Positions 1 through 8,108 of a stretch of DNA of 64,000 nt are shown here, one piece after another. The stretch's first letter is position 1, and each line of letters begins with the position of its first letter. The stretch covers positions 7,316,001 through 7,380,000 of the forward strand of contig NZ_JACHNE010000001.1 in NCBI RefSeq assembly GCF_014205255.1, written 5' to 3'. A program made the position numbers and the translations under genes. This stretch comes from Streptomyces caelestis (GTDB taxonomy: Bacteria; Actinomycetota; Actinomycetes; Streptomycetales; Streptomycetaceae). The notes below the pieces were generated by a model, which did no database searches, had not been told where the DNA came from, and worked only from the letters and a program-made list of their open reading frames with translations.

Positions 1-342
1 GGTGAGCTCGCCGACGCCGCCCGGGCCCGCGGACTGCGGGTGGGCATCGTCGGTATCGCCGACCGCGCGTACCGCGACGACGGGACCCTCGTCCCCCGCT
101 CCGAGCCCGGAGCGGTGATCCACGACGCGGATGAGGTGGCCCGGCGGACGCTGCGCATGGTCACCGAGGGGGTCATCCGCAGCGTTGACGGCAAGGACCT
201 CCCGGTCGCCTGCGACACCGTCCTGCTGCACGGAGACAGCCCCGGAGCGATCGCGCTGGCCGGCCGCATCCGCGAGGAACTCCTCGCCGCCGGTGTCGAG
301 ATCACCTCTCTCGACAAGGTGCTGAGCGGGACGGGCGCCTGA
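1..342 (+). CDS. pxpA: 5-oxoprolinase subunit A (LamB/YcsF family), 3' part only
   Basis: Only the last 113 codons are present; the frame is open from base 1, so the start lies outside the window. The stretch RDDGTLVPRSEPGAVI is the characteristic late motif of LamB/YcsF proteins, and the end HGDSPGAIALA is also typical. With PxpB and PxpC, PxpA forms the ATP-dependent bacterial 5-oxoprolinase that opens pyroglutamate to glutamate in the cytoplasm. The stop is one base before the start of pxpB, so the genes are surely cotranscribed. The substrate could be a substituted 5-oxoproline here, given the downstream aminotransferase and aldolase-like genes (inference). Confidence 0.93.
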   Translation, partial: GELADAARARGLRVGIVGIADRAYRDDGTLVPRSEPGAVIHDADEVARRTLRMVTEGVIRSVDGKDLPVACDTVLLHGDSPGAIALAGRIREELLAAGVEITSLDKVLSGTGA

Positions 343-343
343 C

Positions 344-1057
344 ATGAACGGCAACATCACGATCACCGACTGCGGTGACTCCGCCCTGACCGCCAGGGCC
401 GTGGGCCTGGGCGCCGAAGACGCCTGGCGGCTCGTCCACGCTTTGGCCGACGCCCTGGACGCGGTCCGGCTCACCGGAGTCCATGACGTGGTGCCCACCT
501 ATGACGCCCTGCTCGTGGAGTTCGACTGCACCAGCACCGACCACGACACGGTCCGGCGGATCGTGGCGCACGAGGCCGCCCGCCTCGGGCCGGACCCCAC
601 GCCGGCGGCACCGCCACGACGCTTCGTCGTGCCCGTCGTCTACGGCGGCGAGCACGGGCCCGACCTGCCCGAAGTCGCCCGCCAACTCGACCTGACCGAG
701 AGCGAGGTCGTCGCCCTCCACTCCGGGAGCGACCTCACCGTGCGCTGCCTCGGAGCGCCCGCCGGGGCGCCGATGACGGACGGCCCGCCCTTCCCGAAAC
801 CGGTGCCGCGCCTGGCGTCGCCCCGCACCCACGTCGATCCCGGCTCGGTCGCCGTCGCCGGACGGCAGGCCGTCATCTGCCCGATGCCCTCGCCCGGCGG
901 CTGGCCGCTCCTCGGACGCACCCCCGTGCGCGTCCTCGACCTGCACAGCGACCCGATCACCGCCTACCGGCCCGGTGACACCTTCCGCTTCGTGCCCATC
1001 ACGCCCGACGAGTGGGACGACTACGCCGACACGCCCCTGGCGGCCTGCCATGGCTGA
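344..1057 (+). CDS. pxpB: 5-oxoprolinase subunit B (KipI / allophanate hydrolase subunit 1 family)
   Basis: 237 residues, the usual size for PxpB/KipI. The central VPVVYGGEHGPDLPEVA and the C-terminal SPGGWPLLGRT are the family's two best conserved stretches. PxpB works in complex with PxpC and PxpA to hydrolyse the lactam of 5-oxoproline with ATP. The part between them (CLGAPAGAPMTDGPP) departs from the usual FxPGFxYLxG-like sequence, a sign that the substrate pocket may differ from a housekeeping 5-oxoprolinase. The start ATG is one base after the pxpA stop and the end overlaps the start of pxpC by 8 bases, so translation is coupled. Confidence 0.92.
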   Translation: MNGNITITDCGDSALTARAVGLGAEDAWRLVHALADALDAVRLTGVHDVVPTYDALLVEFDCTSTDHDTVRRIVAHEAARLGPDPTPAAPPRRFVVPVVYGGEHGPDLPEVARQLDLTESEVVALHSGSDLTVRCLGAPAGAPMTDGPPFPKPVPRLASPRTHVDPGSVAVAGRQAVICPMPSPGGWPLLGRTPVRVLDLHSDPITAYRPGDTFRFVPITPDEWDDYADTPLAACHG

Positions 1058-2036
1058 CACCCTCACGATCCGCACCGCCGGACTCGTCACCGTGCAGGAC
1101 CTCGGCCGGGTCGGCCGCTCCCGCTACGGTCTGCCCGCCGGCGGAGCCGCCGACCAGCACTCGGCGCGCGTCGCCAACGTCCTGTGCGGCAACGACGACC
1201 GCGCCCCGCTGCTGGAGATCACGGCACTCGACTTCGCGTGCGTTCCCTCCGCCGACATCCTCATCGCCGTGACCGGCGCCCCCGCCGACGTGACCGTCGA
1301 GGGAAGCCTCCGCCCGCAGTGGGAACCGGTCCCCGTACGGGCGGGCGAGACCCTGCGCGTCACCGGCATCCACCGAGGACTGCGCGTCTACCTGGCCGTC
1401 CTCGGCTCGTTCGAAGCCGACTACCTTCAGGGAAGCTGCGCTCCCGACACCATCCTGGGATTCGGCCCCGCCCTGAGCAGCGGCGACGAACTCGTGCTGC
1501 GCACGGCCTGCCCGCCCATCGACCACCCCTTCTCACGCATCCCGCTGTTCCGCCTCAAGGCCCCCGTCCTCCCGTTCCCCACCACCTGGACGATCGACGT
1601 CACCGACGGCCCCGACCGGGCCGAGTTCGCAGACACGGGAAGCCGCCTGTTCGACGCCCCCTTCACCGTCAGCCCGCGCAGCAACCACATCGGTCTGCGT
1701 CTGCAAGGCGACGTGCCCCGCCGAGTCACCCAGGGCGAAATCCTCTCCCGCGGCGTCCCCATCGGCGCCGTCGAAGTGCCGGCGGGGGACGAACTGCTCG
1801 TGCTGCACCGCGGCCGCGGCGTCACGGCCGGCTACCCCGTCCTCGCCGTCGTCACGGCCACCGGCCTGTCCGCCCTGGGGCAGGTGCGCCCCGGGCAGAC
1901 CATCCGCTTCCGCCACCGCACCCTCGACCAGGCGGTCACCGCCCACCGCACCCAGCGCCACTCCGTCGACGCACTGCGAACCCGCGTCCGCACAGCCTTC
2001 GACGCCCTGCGCATCCGCGCTCCCGACGCCGGCTGA
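1050..2036 (+). CDS. pxpC: 5-oxoprolinase subunit C (KipA / allophanate hydrolase subunit 2 family)
   Basis: 328 residues from the ATG at 1050 (MADTLTIRTAG), which overlaps the pxpB end. An in-frame upstream ATG at 975 would add 25 residues of no family character. The N-terminal motif TVQDLGRVGRSRYGLPAGG is the family hallmark, and the late segment with SNHIGLRLQG is also typical of KipA/PxpC. It is the partner of PxpB in the ATP-dependent lactam hydrolase. A 93-base gap to the transporter gene holds no obvious terminator, so the operon probably continues. Confidence 0.92.
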   Translation: MADTLTIRTAGLVTVQDLGRVGRSRYGLPAGGAADQHSARVANVLCGNDDRAPLLEITALDFACVPSADILIAVTGAPADVTVEGSLRPQWEPVPVRAGETLRVTGIHRGLRVYLAVLGSFEADYLQGSCAPDTILGFGPALSSGDELVLRTACPPIDHPFSRIPLFRLKAPVLPFPTTWTIDVTDGPDRAEFADTGSRLFDAPFTVSPRSNHIGLRLQGDVPRRVTQGEILSRGVPIGAVEVPAGDELLVLHRGRGVTAGYPVLAVVTATGLSALGQVRPGQTIRFRHRTLDQAVTAHRTQRHSVDALRTRVRTAFDALRIRAPDAG

Positions 2037-2129
2037 TCGTCCTCCCGCCGCCGCCCAGCCGTCCCCTTCGCCCGCCCGCACGGAGCCCCACGCCCTTCGT
2101 CCCCAGCCCGCCGCAAGACAGGAGACGCC

Positions 2130-3440
2130 ATGACCACCATGGCCGCTCAGCCAGTCCCCAACACCGTCGACCCGAGAACAGCCCGGAAGGTCACCCTCGC
2201 GGGATGCGTCGGCATCTTCGCCGAGCTCTACGACAACGGCATCTTCGGCTTCATGGCCGGAACGCTCGCCGCCGTCTTCTTCCCCGGCTCCGACAACGCC
2301 ATCCAGCTCGTCTTCCTCGGGTACGCCGTCTCCTTCTTCTTCCGCCCCCTCGGCGGCATCATCTGCGGCCACCTCGGCGACCGCATGGGGCGCCAGCGCA
2401 TGCTGGTCTTCGTCATCATGCTGATCAGCGTCGCCACCGCGGCCATCGGCCTCCTGCCCACCTACGCGAGCATCGGCATCGCGGCGCCGGCCCTGCTGAT
2501 CCTGCTGCGCATCGCCCAGGGCTTCTCCGTCGGCGGCGAGGCGTCGGGCGCGATGAGCTTCCTCGCCGAGCACGCACCGGAGGGCAAGCGCGGCCTCTAC
2601 ACCAGCTACGCGCAGATCGCCTCGTTCCTCTCCCTGCTCACCGGCACGCTGGTCGCGGCCGCCATGACCAGCGGACTCGGCACCGAACGCATGGAGTCCT
2701 GGGGCTGGCGCATACCGTTCCTGCTCGCCGTACCGCTCGGCATCACCGGGATCTACATCCGCAAGCGCATCAGTGACACGCCCAACTTCACGCGCCTGAA
2801 GGAAAAGGGCGACCTGTCCAAGAACCCCCTGAAGGAGGCGTTCGCCTCCGCCGAGCACCGCCGCGCCATGCTGCTGGCCCTGTTCATCCCCCTGATGAAC
2901 GGCTCCGGGTACTACGTCCTGTTCAGCTACATGCCCACCTTCATGAGCAGCGAGCTCGACTTCGGCAAGGTCCAGGGACTGCTCGTCACCGCCTCCAGCC
3001 TGGTCGCGATCTGTATCGCCATCCCCTACATGGGCCGTCTCTCCGACCGGATCGGACGCAAGAGGGTCATCGCCGGCTCGGCGATCGCCATGGCCGCCGT
3101 CGGTATCCCCTGTTACCTCCTGATCGGCACCGGCAACCTCGCCCTCGCCGTCCTCGGCGCCTGTGTCATGGCCGTCGTGTTCGCCGGGCACACCGGCGTC
3201 ATCCACATCCTGCTCGTCGAACTGTTCCCCACCCGCGTGCGCTACTCCGCCTACGGCCTGGGCTACAACGTCTCCTCCGCGCTCTTCGGCGGCACGGCCC
3301 CGCTGCTGATGACCTACCTCATCGCCCAGACGGGCAACGTCAACATGCCGGCCTTCTACGCCGTCGTCACCGCCCTCGGCACCCTCGTCGCCGTGTCCCG
3401 GGTCAAGGACCGCGCCCACCTGCCCCTGCGCGACGCCTGA
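2130..3440 (+). CDS. MFS transporter, metabolite:H+ symporter (MHS) family
   Basis: 436 residues with about 12 hydrophobic segments and the MFS loop motif twice: GHLGDRMGRQ near residues 77-90 and GRLSDRIGRKR near 303-313, as expected for the two six-helix halves. The N-terminal region (ELYDNGIFGFM) and overall pattern resemble the MHS family (proline/betaine, alpha-ketoglutarate and shikimate permeases), which import small organic acids or amino-acid derivatives with protons. An AGGAG-like site precedes the ATG. Its place between the oxoprolinase genes and the catabolic enzymes suggests that it imports the operon's substrate (inference). Confidence 0.88.
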   Translation: MTTMAAQPVPNTVDPRTARKVTLAGCVGIFAELYDNGIFGFMAGTLAAVFFPGSDNAIQLVFLGYAVSFFFRPLGGIICGHLGDRMGRQRMLVFVIMLISVATAAIGLLPTYASIGIAAPALLILLRIAQGFSVGGEASGAMSFLAEHAPEGKRGLYTSYAQIASFLSLLTGTLVAAAMTSGLGTERMESWGWRIPFLLAVPLGITGIYIRKRISDTPNFTRLKEKGDLSKNPLKEAFASAEHRRAMLLALFIPLMNGSGYYVLFSYMPTFMSSELDFGKVQGLLVTASSLVAICIAIPYMGRLSDRIGRKRVIAGSAIAMAAVGIPCYLLIGTGNLALAVLGACVMAVVFAGHTGVIHILLVELFPTRVRYSAYGLGYNVSSALFGGTAPLLMTYLIAQTGNVNMPAFYAVVTALGTLVAVSRVKDRAHLPLRDA

Positions 3441-3486
3441 CAGATCCACGCACCCGCACGCCCCCCACTCCAAGGAGCACAGCAGC

Positions 3487-4230
3487 ATGCCCATCTCCGA
3501 CTACAGGACGGCCCTCGTCACCGGAGCGTCGACCGGCATCGGAGCCGTGGTCGTCGAGCGACTCACCAAGCGCGGCCTCGAGGTTCACGCGGTGGCGCGC
3601 AACGCCGAACGGCTCGACGCCCTCGCCCGCGACACCGGTTGCATCCCGCACGCCGTCGACATCACCGACACCGAGGCGCTCACCGTCGCACTGGACGGCC
3701 TGGAGATCGACGTCCTCGTCAACAACGCGGGTGTCTCGCGCACCGGCAACATCCTGACCGCCGACGAGTTCGCCGTCGACGAGCAGGTCGCCGTCAACAT
3801 CCAGGCCGTTCTGCACCTGGTGCGTCTGCTCATGCCCGGCATGGTCGAGCGCGACCTCGGCCACATCGTCAACATCAGCTCCATCGCCGGTGTCTACAAC
3901 TTCGGCGGCAACACCATCTACCACGCCACCAAGGCAGCCGTGCACACCCTCTCCCGCCAGCTGCGGGTCGACGGCTATGGCCGCCGGGTACGTGTCACCG
4001 AGATCTGCCCGGGGCGCGTGGAGACGGAGATCTTCGGCCGCCTGCTCGGAGACATGGAGGAGGCGCAGCGGCAGTTCTACGACGGCTACGAGTCCCTCAA
4101 GCCCGAGGACATCGCCGACTCCATCGAGTTCGCCGTCGACTCGCCCCGGCACGTCAACATCGGCCACATCGAGATCCTGCCCACCTTCCAGGTCCCCGGC
4201 GGCCTCAACTTCGAGCGCCGCGAGGGCTGA
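3487..4230 (+). CDS. SDR-family oxidoreductase (YdfG-like)
   Basis: 247 residues, a classical short-chain dehydrogenase: cofactor motif TGASTGIG at residues 12-19, NNAG near 80, catalytic Ser near 131 and Y145-x3-K149 in YHATK. The sequence after the active site (ICPGRVETEIFG) is typical of the YdfG group, which oxidises 3-hydroxy acids such as serine or 3-hydroxyisobutyrate with NADP. An AAGGAG site lies about 10 bases before the ATG. The next gene begins 3 bases after the stop, so they are one operon. A role oxidising a hydroxyl on the pathway intermediate, or correcting its stereochemistry, is inference. Confidence 0.88.
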   Translation: MPISDYRTALVTGASTGIGAVVVERLTKRGLEVHAVARNAERLDALARDTGCIPHAVDITDTEALTVALDGLEIDVLVNNAGVSRTGNILTADEFAVDEQVAVNIQAVLHLVRLLMPGMVERDLGHIVNISSIAGVYNFGGNTIYHATKAAVHTLSRQLRVDGYGRRVRVTEICPGRVETEIFGRLLGDMEEAQRQFYDGYESLKPEDIADSIEFAVDSPRHVNIGHIEILPTFQVPGGLNFERREG

Positions 4231-4233
4231 GCC

Positions 4234-5460
4234 ATGGACACCGCGGAGCGCGTACGCCGTATCAAGCCCTCGCCCAGCACGGCGGCGGCGCAGCGCGTAC
4301 GCGAACTCAAGAGCCAGGGCTTCACCATCCTCGACCTGACCGTCGGCGAGCCCGACTTCGACACCCCCGGTCACGTCAAGGCCGCCGCGATCGAGGCCAT
4401 CGAGGCGGGCGAGACCAAGTACACCCCCGTGAACGGCACCCCGCGGCTGCGCTCGGCCATCGCCGGGAAACTTCGTGAGCGCCACGGGCTGGAGTGCGCC
4501 GACGCGCAGATCGCGGTCGGCGGCGGGGCCAAGCAGGTCATCTTCCTCGCCCTGATGGCCACCCTGGACGAAGGGGACGAGGTCATCGTCCCCGCCCCGT
4601 ACTGGGTGTCCTATCCGGACATGGTCCGCGCCAACGACGGTACCCCGGTCGTCGTCGACTGCCCCGAGGCGGACGGCTTCAAGCTCACTCCGGAGCGGCT
4701 CGGGGCGGCGATCACCGAGCGCACCCGCTGGGTCGTCCTCAACACCCCCGGCAACCCGACCGGATCCGCCTACACCACCGGCGAACTGCACGCGCTGGCC
4801 CAGGTGTTGCTGGACCATCCGCGGGTGAGCGTCCTCACGGACGAGATCTACGACGAGATCTGGTACCGCGACGAGGACGCCCCGTCCCTGGCAGCTGTCG
4901 AACCGCGTCTGGCCGAGCGGGTGTTCCTCACCAACGGCGTCTCCAAGACGTACGCGATGACCGGCTGGCGCATCGGCTACGGTGTGGGCCCCAAGGACCT
5001 GGTGACGGCGATCAACACGCTGCAGTCCCAGACCTCCTCCTGCCCCTCCTCCGTGAGCCAGGCCGCCGCTGCCGCCGCGCTCACCGGACCGCAGGACTTC
5101 GTCCGGGAAACCGTGCGCGTCTACCGCGCGCGCCGCGACGCCACGGTGAAGCTCATCAACGACATTCCCGGTCTCAGCTGCACCGTCCCCGACGGAGGCT
5201 TCTACCTCCTGGTCAACTGCCAGGACTCCATGGGGCAGTTCACCCCGTCGGGAAGCCGGATCCAAAACGACGAGGACTTCGCACGCTACCTGCTCGACAG
5301 TCGGCAGGTCGCCGTGATCCACGGAGCCGCGTACGGCGCACCCGGCTACTTCCGCATCTCGTTCGCCACCTCGACGGACGTCCTCACCGAGGCGTGCGCG
5401 CGCCTCGCGACGGCGTGCGCTGACCTGACCGCCGCCCCCTCCGCCACTCCCTCCGCCTGA
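4234..5460 (+). CDS. PLP-dependent class I/II aminotransferase (aspartate aminotransferase-like)
   Basis: 408 residues with the fold type I aminotransferase order: TVGEPDFDTP near residues 35-45, the NTPGNPTG segment around residue 170, TDEIYDE near 206, and the PLP-binding lysine K238 in SKTYAMTGWRIGYG. It transfers the amino group of an acidic or neutral amino acid to 2-oxoglutarate or a similar acceptor. The closest families are aspartate aminotransferases (AspC/AspB type). Because it sits between an SDR and an HMG-aldolase-like gene behind 5-oxoprolinase, I infer that it transaminates the glutamate derivative released by PxpABC. Confidence 0.9.
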   Translation: MDTAERVRRIKPSPSTAAAQRVRELKSQGFTILDLTVGEPDFDTPGHVKAAAIEAIEAGETKYTPVNGTPRLRSAIAGKLRERHGLECADAQIAVGGGAKQVIFLALMATLDEGDEVIVPAPYWVSYPDMVRANDGTPVVVDCPEADGFKLTPERLGAAITERTRWVVLNTPGNPTGSAYTTGELHALAQVLLDHPRVSVLTDEIYDEIWYRDEDAPSLAAVEPRLAERVFLTNGVSKTYAMTGWRIGYGVGPKDLVTAINTLQSQTSSCPSSVSQAAAAAALTGPQDFVRETVRVYRARRDATVKLINDIPGLSCTVPDGGFYLLVNCQDSMGQFTPSGSRIQNDEDFARYLLDSRQVAVIHGAAYGAPGYFRISFATSTDVLTEACARLATACADLTAAPSATPSA

Positions 5461-5469
5461 AAGGTCATC

Positions 5470-6144
5470 ATGATCCGCGTCAGCACGAAGTTCGAGCGGC
5501 CGGACGCCGCGCTGGTCGAGCAGCTGCGTGCCTTCTCCTCGGCCACCATCCATGAGGCGCAGGGCCGGCTCGGGGCGCTGGACTCGGTCATCAAGCCGGT
5601 CGACCACCGCATGTCCCTGTGCGGCCCCGCCTTCACGGTCCAGTGCGCACCCCGCGACAACCTGATGCTGCAGACCGCCATCGCCTACGCCCGCCCCGGG
5701 GATGTCGTGGTCGTGTCGGCCGGCGCCTACGAGGAGGCGGGCTCCTTCGGGGACGTCCTCGCCAACGCCTGCCAGGCCAAGGGGCTCGGCGGCCTGATCA
5801 CCGACACGGGCGTCCGGGACACCGAGGACCTGCGCGCCCTGGGATTCCCCGTCTTCTCCCGCAGCGTGTCCATCAAGGGCACGGTCAAGGAGACAGTCGG
5901 ACCGATGTGTGAGCCGGTCACCATCGGCGGCGTACTCGTCCGTCCCGGTGACGTGATGCGGGCCGACGCCGACGGCGTGGTCGTCGTCCGCCGCGAGGAC
6001 GCCGCTGCGGTGACCACCGCCTCACAGGAGCGGGTCGACGCCGAGGCCGGCTACATCTCCGCGTACCGGGCGGGCAGGACGGTCATCGAGATGTGTGGTC
6101 TCGAGCCGCTTCTCGCGTCGAAAGGGCTCATGATCGAGGACTAG
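5470..6144 (+). CDS. RraA-family protein, probable HMG/CHA-type aldolase
   Basis: 224 residues, the size of the RraA / class II HMG-aldolase family. The signature D-X20-R-D that separates aldolases from non-catalytic RraA proteins is intact: D95 (in FGDVLANACQ), then R116-D117 (in TDTGVRD). Known enzymes of the family use a divalent metal to cleave 4-hydroxy-4-methyl-2-oxoglutarate or 4-carboxy-4-hydroxy-2-oxoadipate to pyruvate plus a second oxo acid, and often decarboxylate oxaloacetate. It starts 9 bases after the aminotransferase stop with an AAGG site. Its end abuts a transposase scar at about 6147, so the last residues could have been altered. Confidence 0.88.
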   Translation: MIRVSTKFERPDAALVEQLRAFSSATIHEAQGRLGALDSVIKPVDHRMSLCGPAFTVQCAPRDNLMLQTAIAYARPGDVVVVSAGAYEEAGSFGDVLANACQAKGLGGLITDTGVRDTEDLRALGFPVFSRSVSIKGTVKETVGPMCEPVTIGGVLVRPGDVMRADADGVVVVRREDAAAVTTASQERVDAEAGYISAYRAGRTVIEMCGLEPLLASKGLMIED

Positions 6145-6146
6145 TA

Positions 6147-6445
6147 CTGCAACGGTGGGCACGCGTCGAGGTGCGGCCCTGGCACCGCGAGGACCGCCGG
6201 CACTGGGTTCTTGCCCGCCGCAGCGTGAGCAGGCCCGAGGAGATCTCCTACTACATCGCCTACTGTCCCGCCGACACGACGCTGGACGAGCTGATCCGCA
6301 TCGCGGGCAGCCGCTGGGCAGTCGAGGAATGCTTCCAGACCGCGAAGCAGGAATGCGGCCTGGACGACTACCAGGTCCGCCGCTACCCCGGCTGGCACCG
6401 CCACATGACCTGGCCATGGCCGCCCACGCCTGCCTGACCGTCCGG
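6147..6445 (+). pseudogene. 3' remnant of an IS701-type (IS4-like DDE) transposase
   Basis: Translation gives RRSVSRPEEISYYIAYCPADTT, then IAGSRWAVEECFQTAKQE and YPGWHRHMT, which are the C-terminal catalytic part (with the WAVEE/FQ.AK..GLD.Y.VR block) of IS701-type transposases. There is no upstream half. One base is missing near 6411: the expected TLAMAAHACLTV can only be read by changing frame. The fragment directly follows the aldolase-like gene and marks the left border of the accessory island. Confidence 0.8.
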
Positions 6446-6790
6446 TCGCGTCCCGCGTCGTGGTGTAGGGGATCAAGGGTGACGCGTTCCGGTACAAGGC
6501 CTCTGACGATCTCCGCGGAGGCGGCCGTCCACGAGGCCCCCCGCTGGGGGGAGTTGGACACCCCGTCCTGCGGAGCCGCCGTCCCCGACCTGCGGATTCC
6601 GGCGCCTTGGTCGGCTACACCACCCGGCGGGACGCCATCTCGCTTGCGGTCTCGTCATAGCGCGACTCGATGCGGTCGAGTATCCGCTCGTTCCAGGTTG
6701 GGAAGCCGCAGCCTGCTGGAGTGTGAGTGAGTCGTGGAAGTAGTGGCGGATGCTGCTGGCGGGCGCTGTCACGTTGGCTGAGCGGGTGGG
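6446..6790. other. Gene-free stretch between transposase remnants
   Basis: No convincing gene. On the minus strand, around 6618-6700, one frame reads WNERILDRIESRYDETAS and ends in a stop, which looks like the tail of some lost protein, but it is too short to name. I see no clear terminal inverted repeat or RNA gene. I treat it as decayed DNA between two insertion-sequence scars. Confidence 0.4.
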
Positions 6791-7083
6791 ATGATCTCCG
6801 GGTTGATCATGGTGGGGGGACCGTCCGTGGGGAGCGCGTCGCTGTCGTACAGGGGTCACCGGTACCCGGTCGAGGTGATCTCCCACTGCGCATGGCTGTA
6901 CTTCCGGTTCCCGCTCAGCTTCCGTGAGGTCGAGGAGTTGATGCTTGAGCGCGGTGTGATCGTCTCCTACGAGACCATCGCCGCTGGTGCATGAAGTTCG
7001 GGCAGCAGCGCGCTGCGGCGCCGCCAGCACCGGCCTGGTGACGAGTGGCACCTGGACGAGATCTTCAGCAAGACTCAACGCTC
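6791..7083 (+). pseudogene. 5' remnant of an IS6-family transposase
   Basis: YRGHRYPVEVISHCAWLYFRF followed by PLSFREVEELMLERG and VIVSYET is the start of an IS6-family transposase. The reading frame then breaks: RRWCMKFGQQ is found one frame off just after YET, and RPGDEWHLDEIF after another shift, so at least two small indels have occurred. The match stops at about 7083, inside the 3' end of the araC-family gene on the other strand. The catalytic DDE core is absent. Confidence 0.85.
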
Positions 7084-7953
7084 CTGTGAGTATGACAAGT
7101 CGAGAGCGACCGCCGGTGCTGCCTCCTCAAGCGGATGGTTCACGACCCTGTCACGGATGGAGCGAGGCGCGACTCCGTACACCTTGCGGAACGCCTTGTT
7201 GAAGGTCTGCAGGTCGGTGAACCCCACCATGGGGGCGACAGACTTGACCGACAGCGCCGTACGTGTCAGCAGATGGTGGGCACGGTGCATGCGGCGGTTC
7301 CTGATGTGGGCGACGACGGTAGTGCCGAGTTGCGCGCGGAAGAGTCGCGTGAGGTGGTTGTGGGACAGACCGACTCCCCGGGCGAGCGAAGCGACGCTCA
7401 TGGGATCGCTGAGGTGCGCCTCGATGTGAGAGAGAACCGCGCGTACCGCGGGGTGAAGGCCGGAGACGTCGTCGTAGCGCGAGGACTGACGGGCCGCCAA
7501 GAGGGAGAGCAGGCTCCACACTTCGGCACGTGCAAGGTGAGGCAGACGGGGTCTGGTTTCCAGCGCGGTCTCGAACCGGTCGCGAATGCGGGGCAGGTCG
7601 GTGCCGCAGTCGAGCATGGCCGGGAGCTCTGGACAGTCCTCGTCGGCTTGGGCCGGCAGCCGGATATGAGCGAAAAGGTGGCGGGACGTCCCCCTGTAGC
7701 GGTAGCGCGTGGCGACGCCCGGGGGTACGAGGCTGACGAGCCCCGGAGCGATCGGAATGACCGTGCCGCACACTTCCAGTTCGCCCGTGTATCCGTAGAG
7801 GTGGAGTGACCACAGGTCGGGCAGGCACCAGTCGTCGACCTGGCTGTCGACGCCGTGCAGGCCGATGCCCAGGTCCGCGATGACCGGCGGCTGCGTGAGC
7901 GGCACCCTCCAGGTGATCGTCGAGTTCCGGTCCGGCATGCCGGGACCGTACAT
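7075..7953 (-). CDS. AraC-family transcriptional regulator of the fucoside locus
   Basis: 292 residues. The first part is a cupin-like sensor (residues about 25-150) and the C-terminal 100 residues carry two helix-turn-helix motifs: MSVASLARGVGLSHNHLTRL near 190-210 and SVKSVAPMVGFTDLQTFNKA near 240-260, followed by the AraC consensus FRKVYGVAPRS. It is divergent from the first alpha-L-fucosidase gene across a 155-base gap, the usual layout for a sugar-responsive activator of the neighbouring operon. Its ligand, perhaps fucose or a fucosyl oligosaccharide, is inferred. The last codons overlap the IS6 remnant, so the original tail may have been replaced. Confidence 0.88.
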   Translation of the reverse strand: MYGPGMPDRNSTITWRVPLTQPPVIADLGIGLHGVDSQVDDWCLPDLWSLHLYGYTGELEVCGTVIPIAPGLVSLVPPGVATRYRYRGTSRHLFAHIRLPAQADEDCPELPAMLDCGTDLPRIRDRFETALETRPRLPHLARAEVWSLLSLLAARQSSRYDDVSGLHPAVRAVLSHIEAHLSDPMSVASLARGVGLSHNHLTRLFRAQLGTTVVAHIRNRRMHRAHHLLTRTALSVKSVAPMVGFTDLQTFNKAFRKVYGVAPRSIRDRVVNHPLEEAAPAVALDLSYSQER

Positions 7954-8108
7954 CGGGGCGCTGCCGCCCGGCCAGACCCGCGCCAGCAGTAGATCAGGAG
8001 GGTGAGAACGGACCAGCGATATCCACTCCTGACCATTGGTTCCTGTCTCCCGGAAGGTCTACGTTCACCCGGAACCGACCAGGAAAGCCCAGTCGAGGTG
8101 ATGTCGCT

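Noticed and set aside
3403..5607. 734-codon minus-strand frame across the SDR, aminotransferase and aldolase genes
   Set aside because: It mirrors three well-supported genes, shows low-complexity Gly/Asp/Arg composition and has no recognisable motif.
6473..7078. 201-codon minus-strand frame between the transposase remnants
   Set aside because: It is partly antisense of the IS6 remnant, has no family character and no ribosome site.
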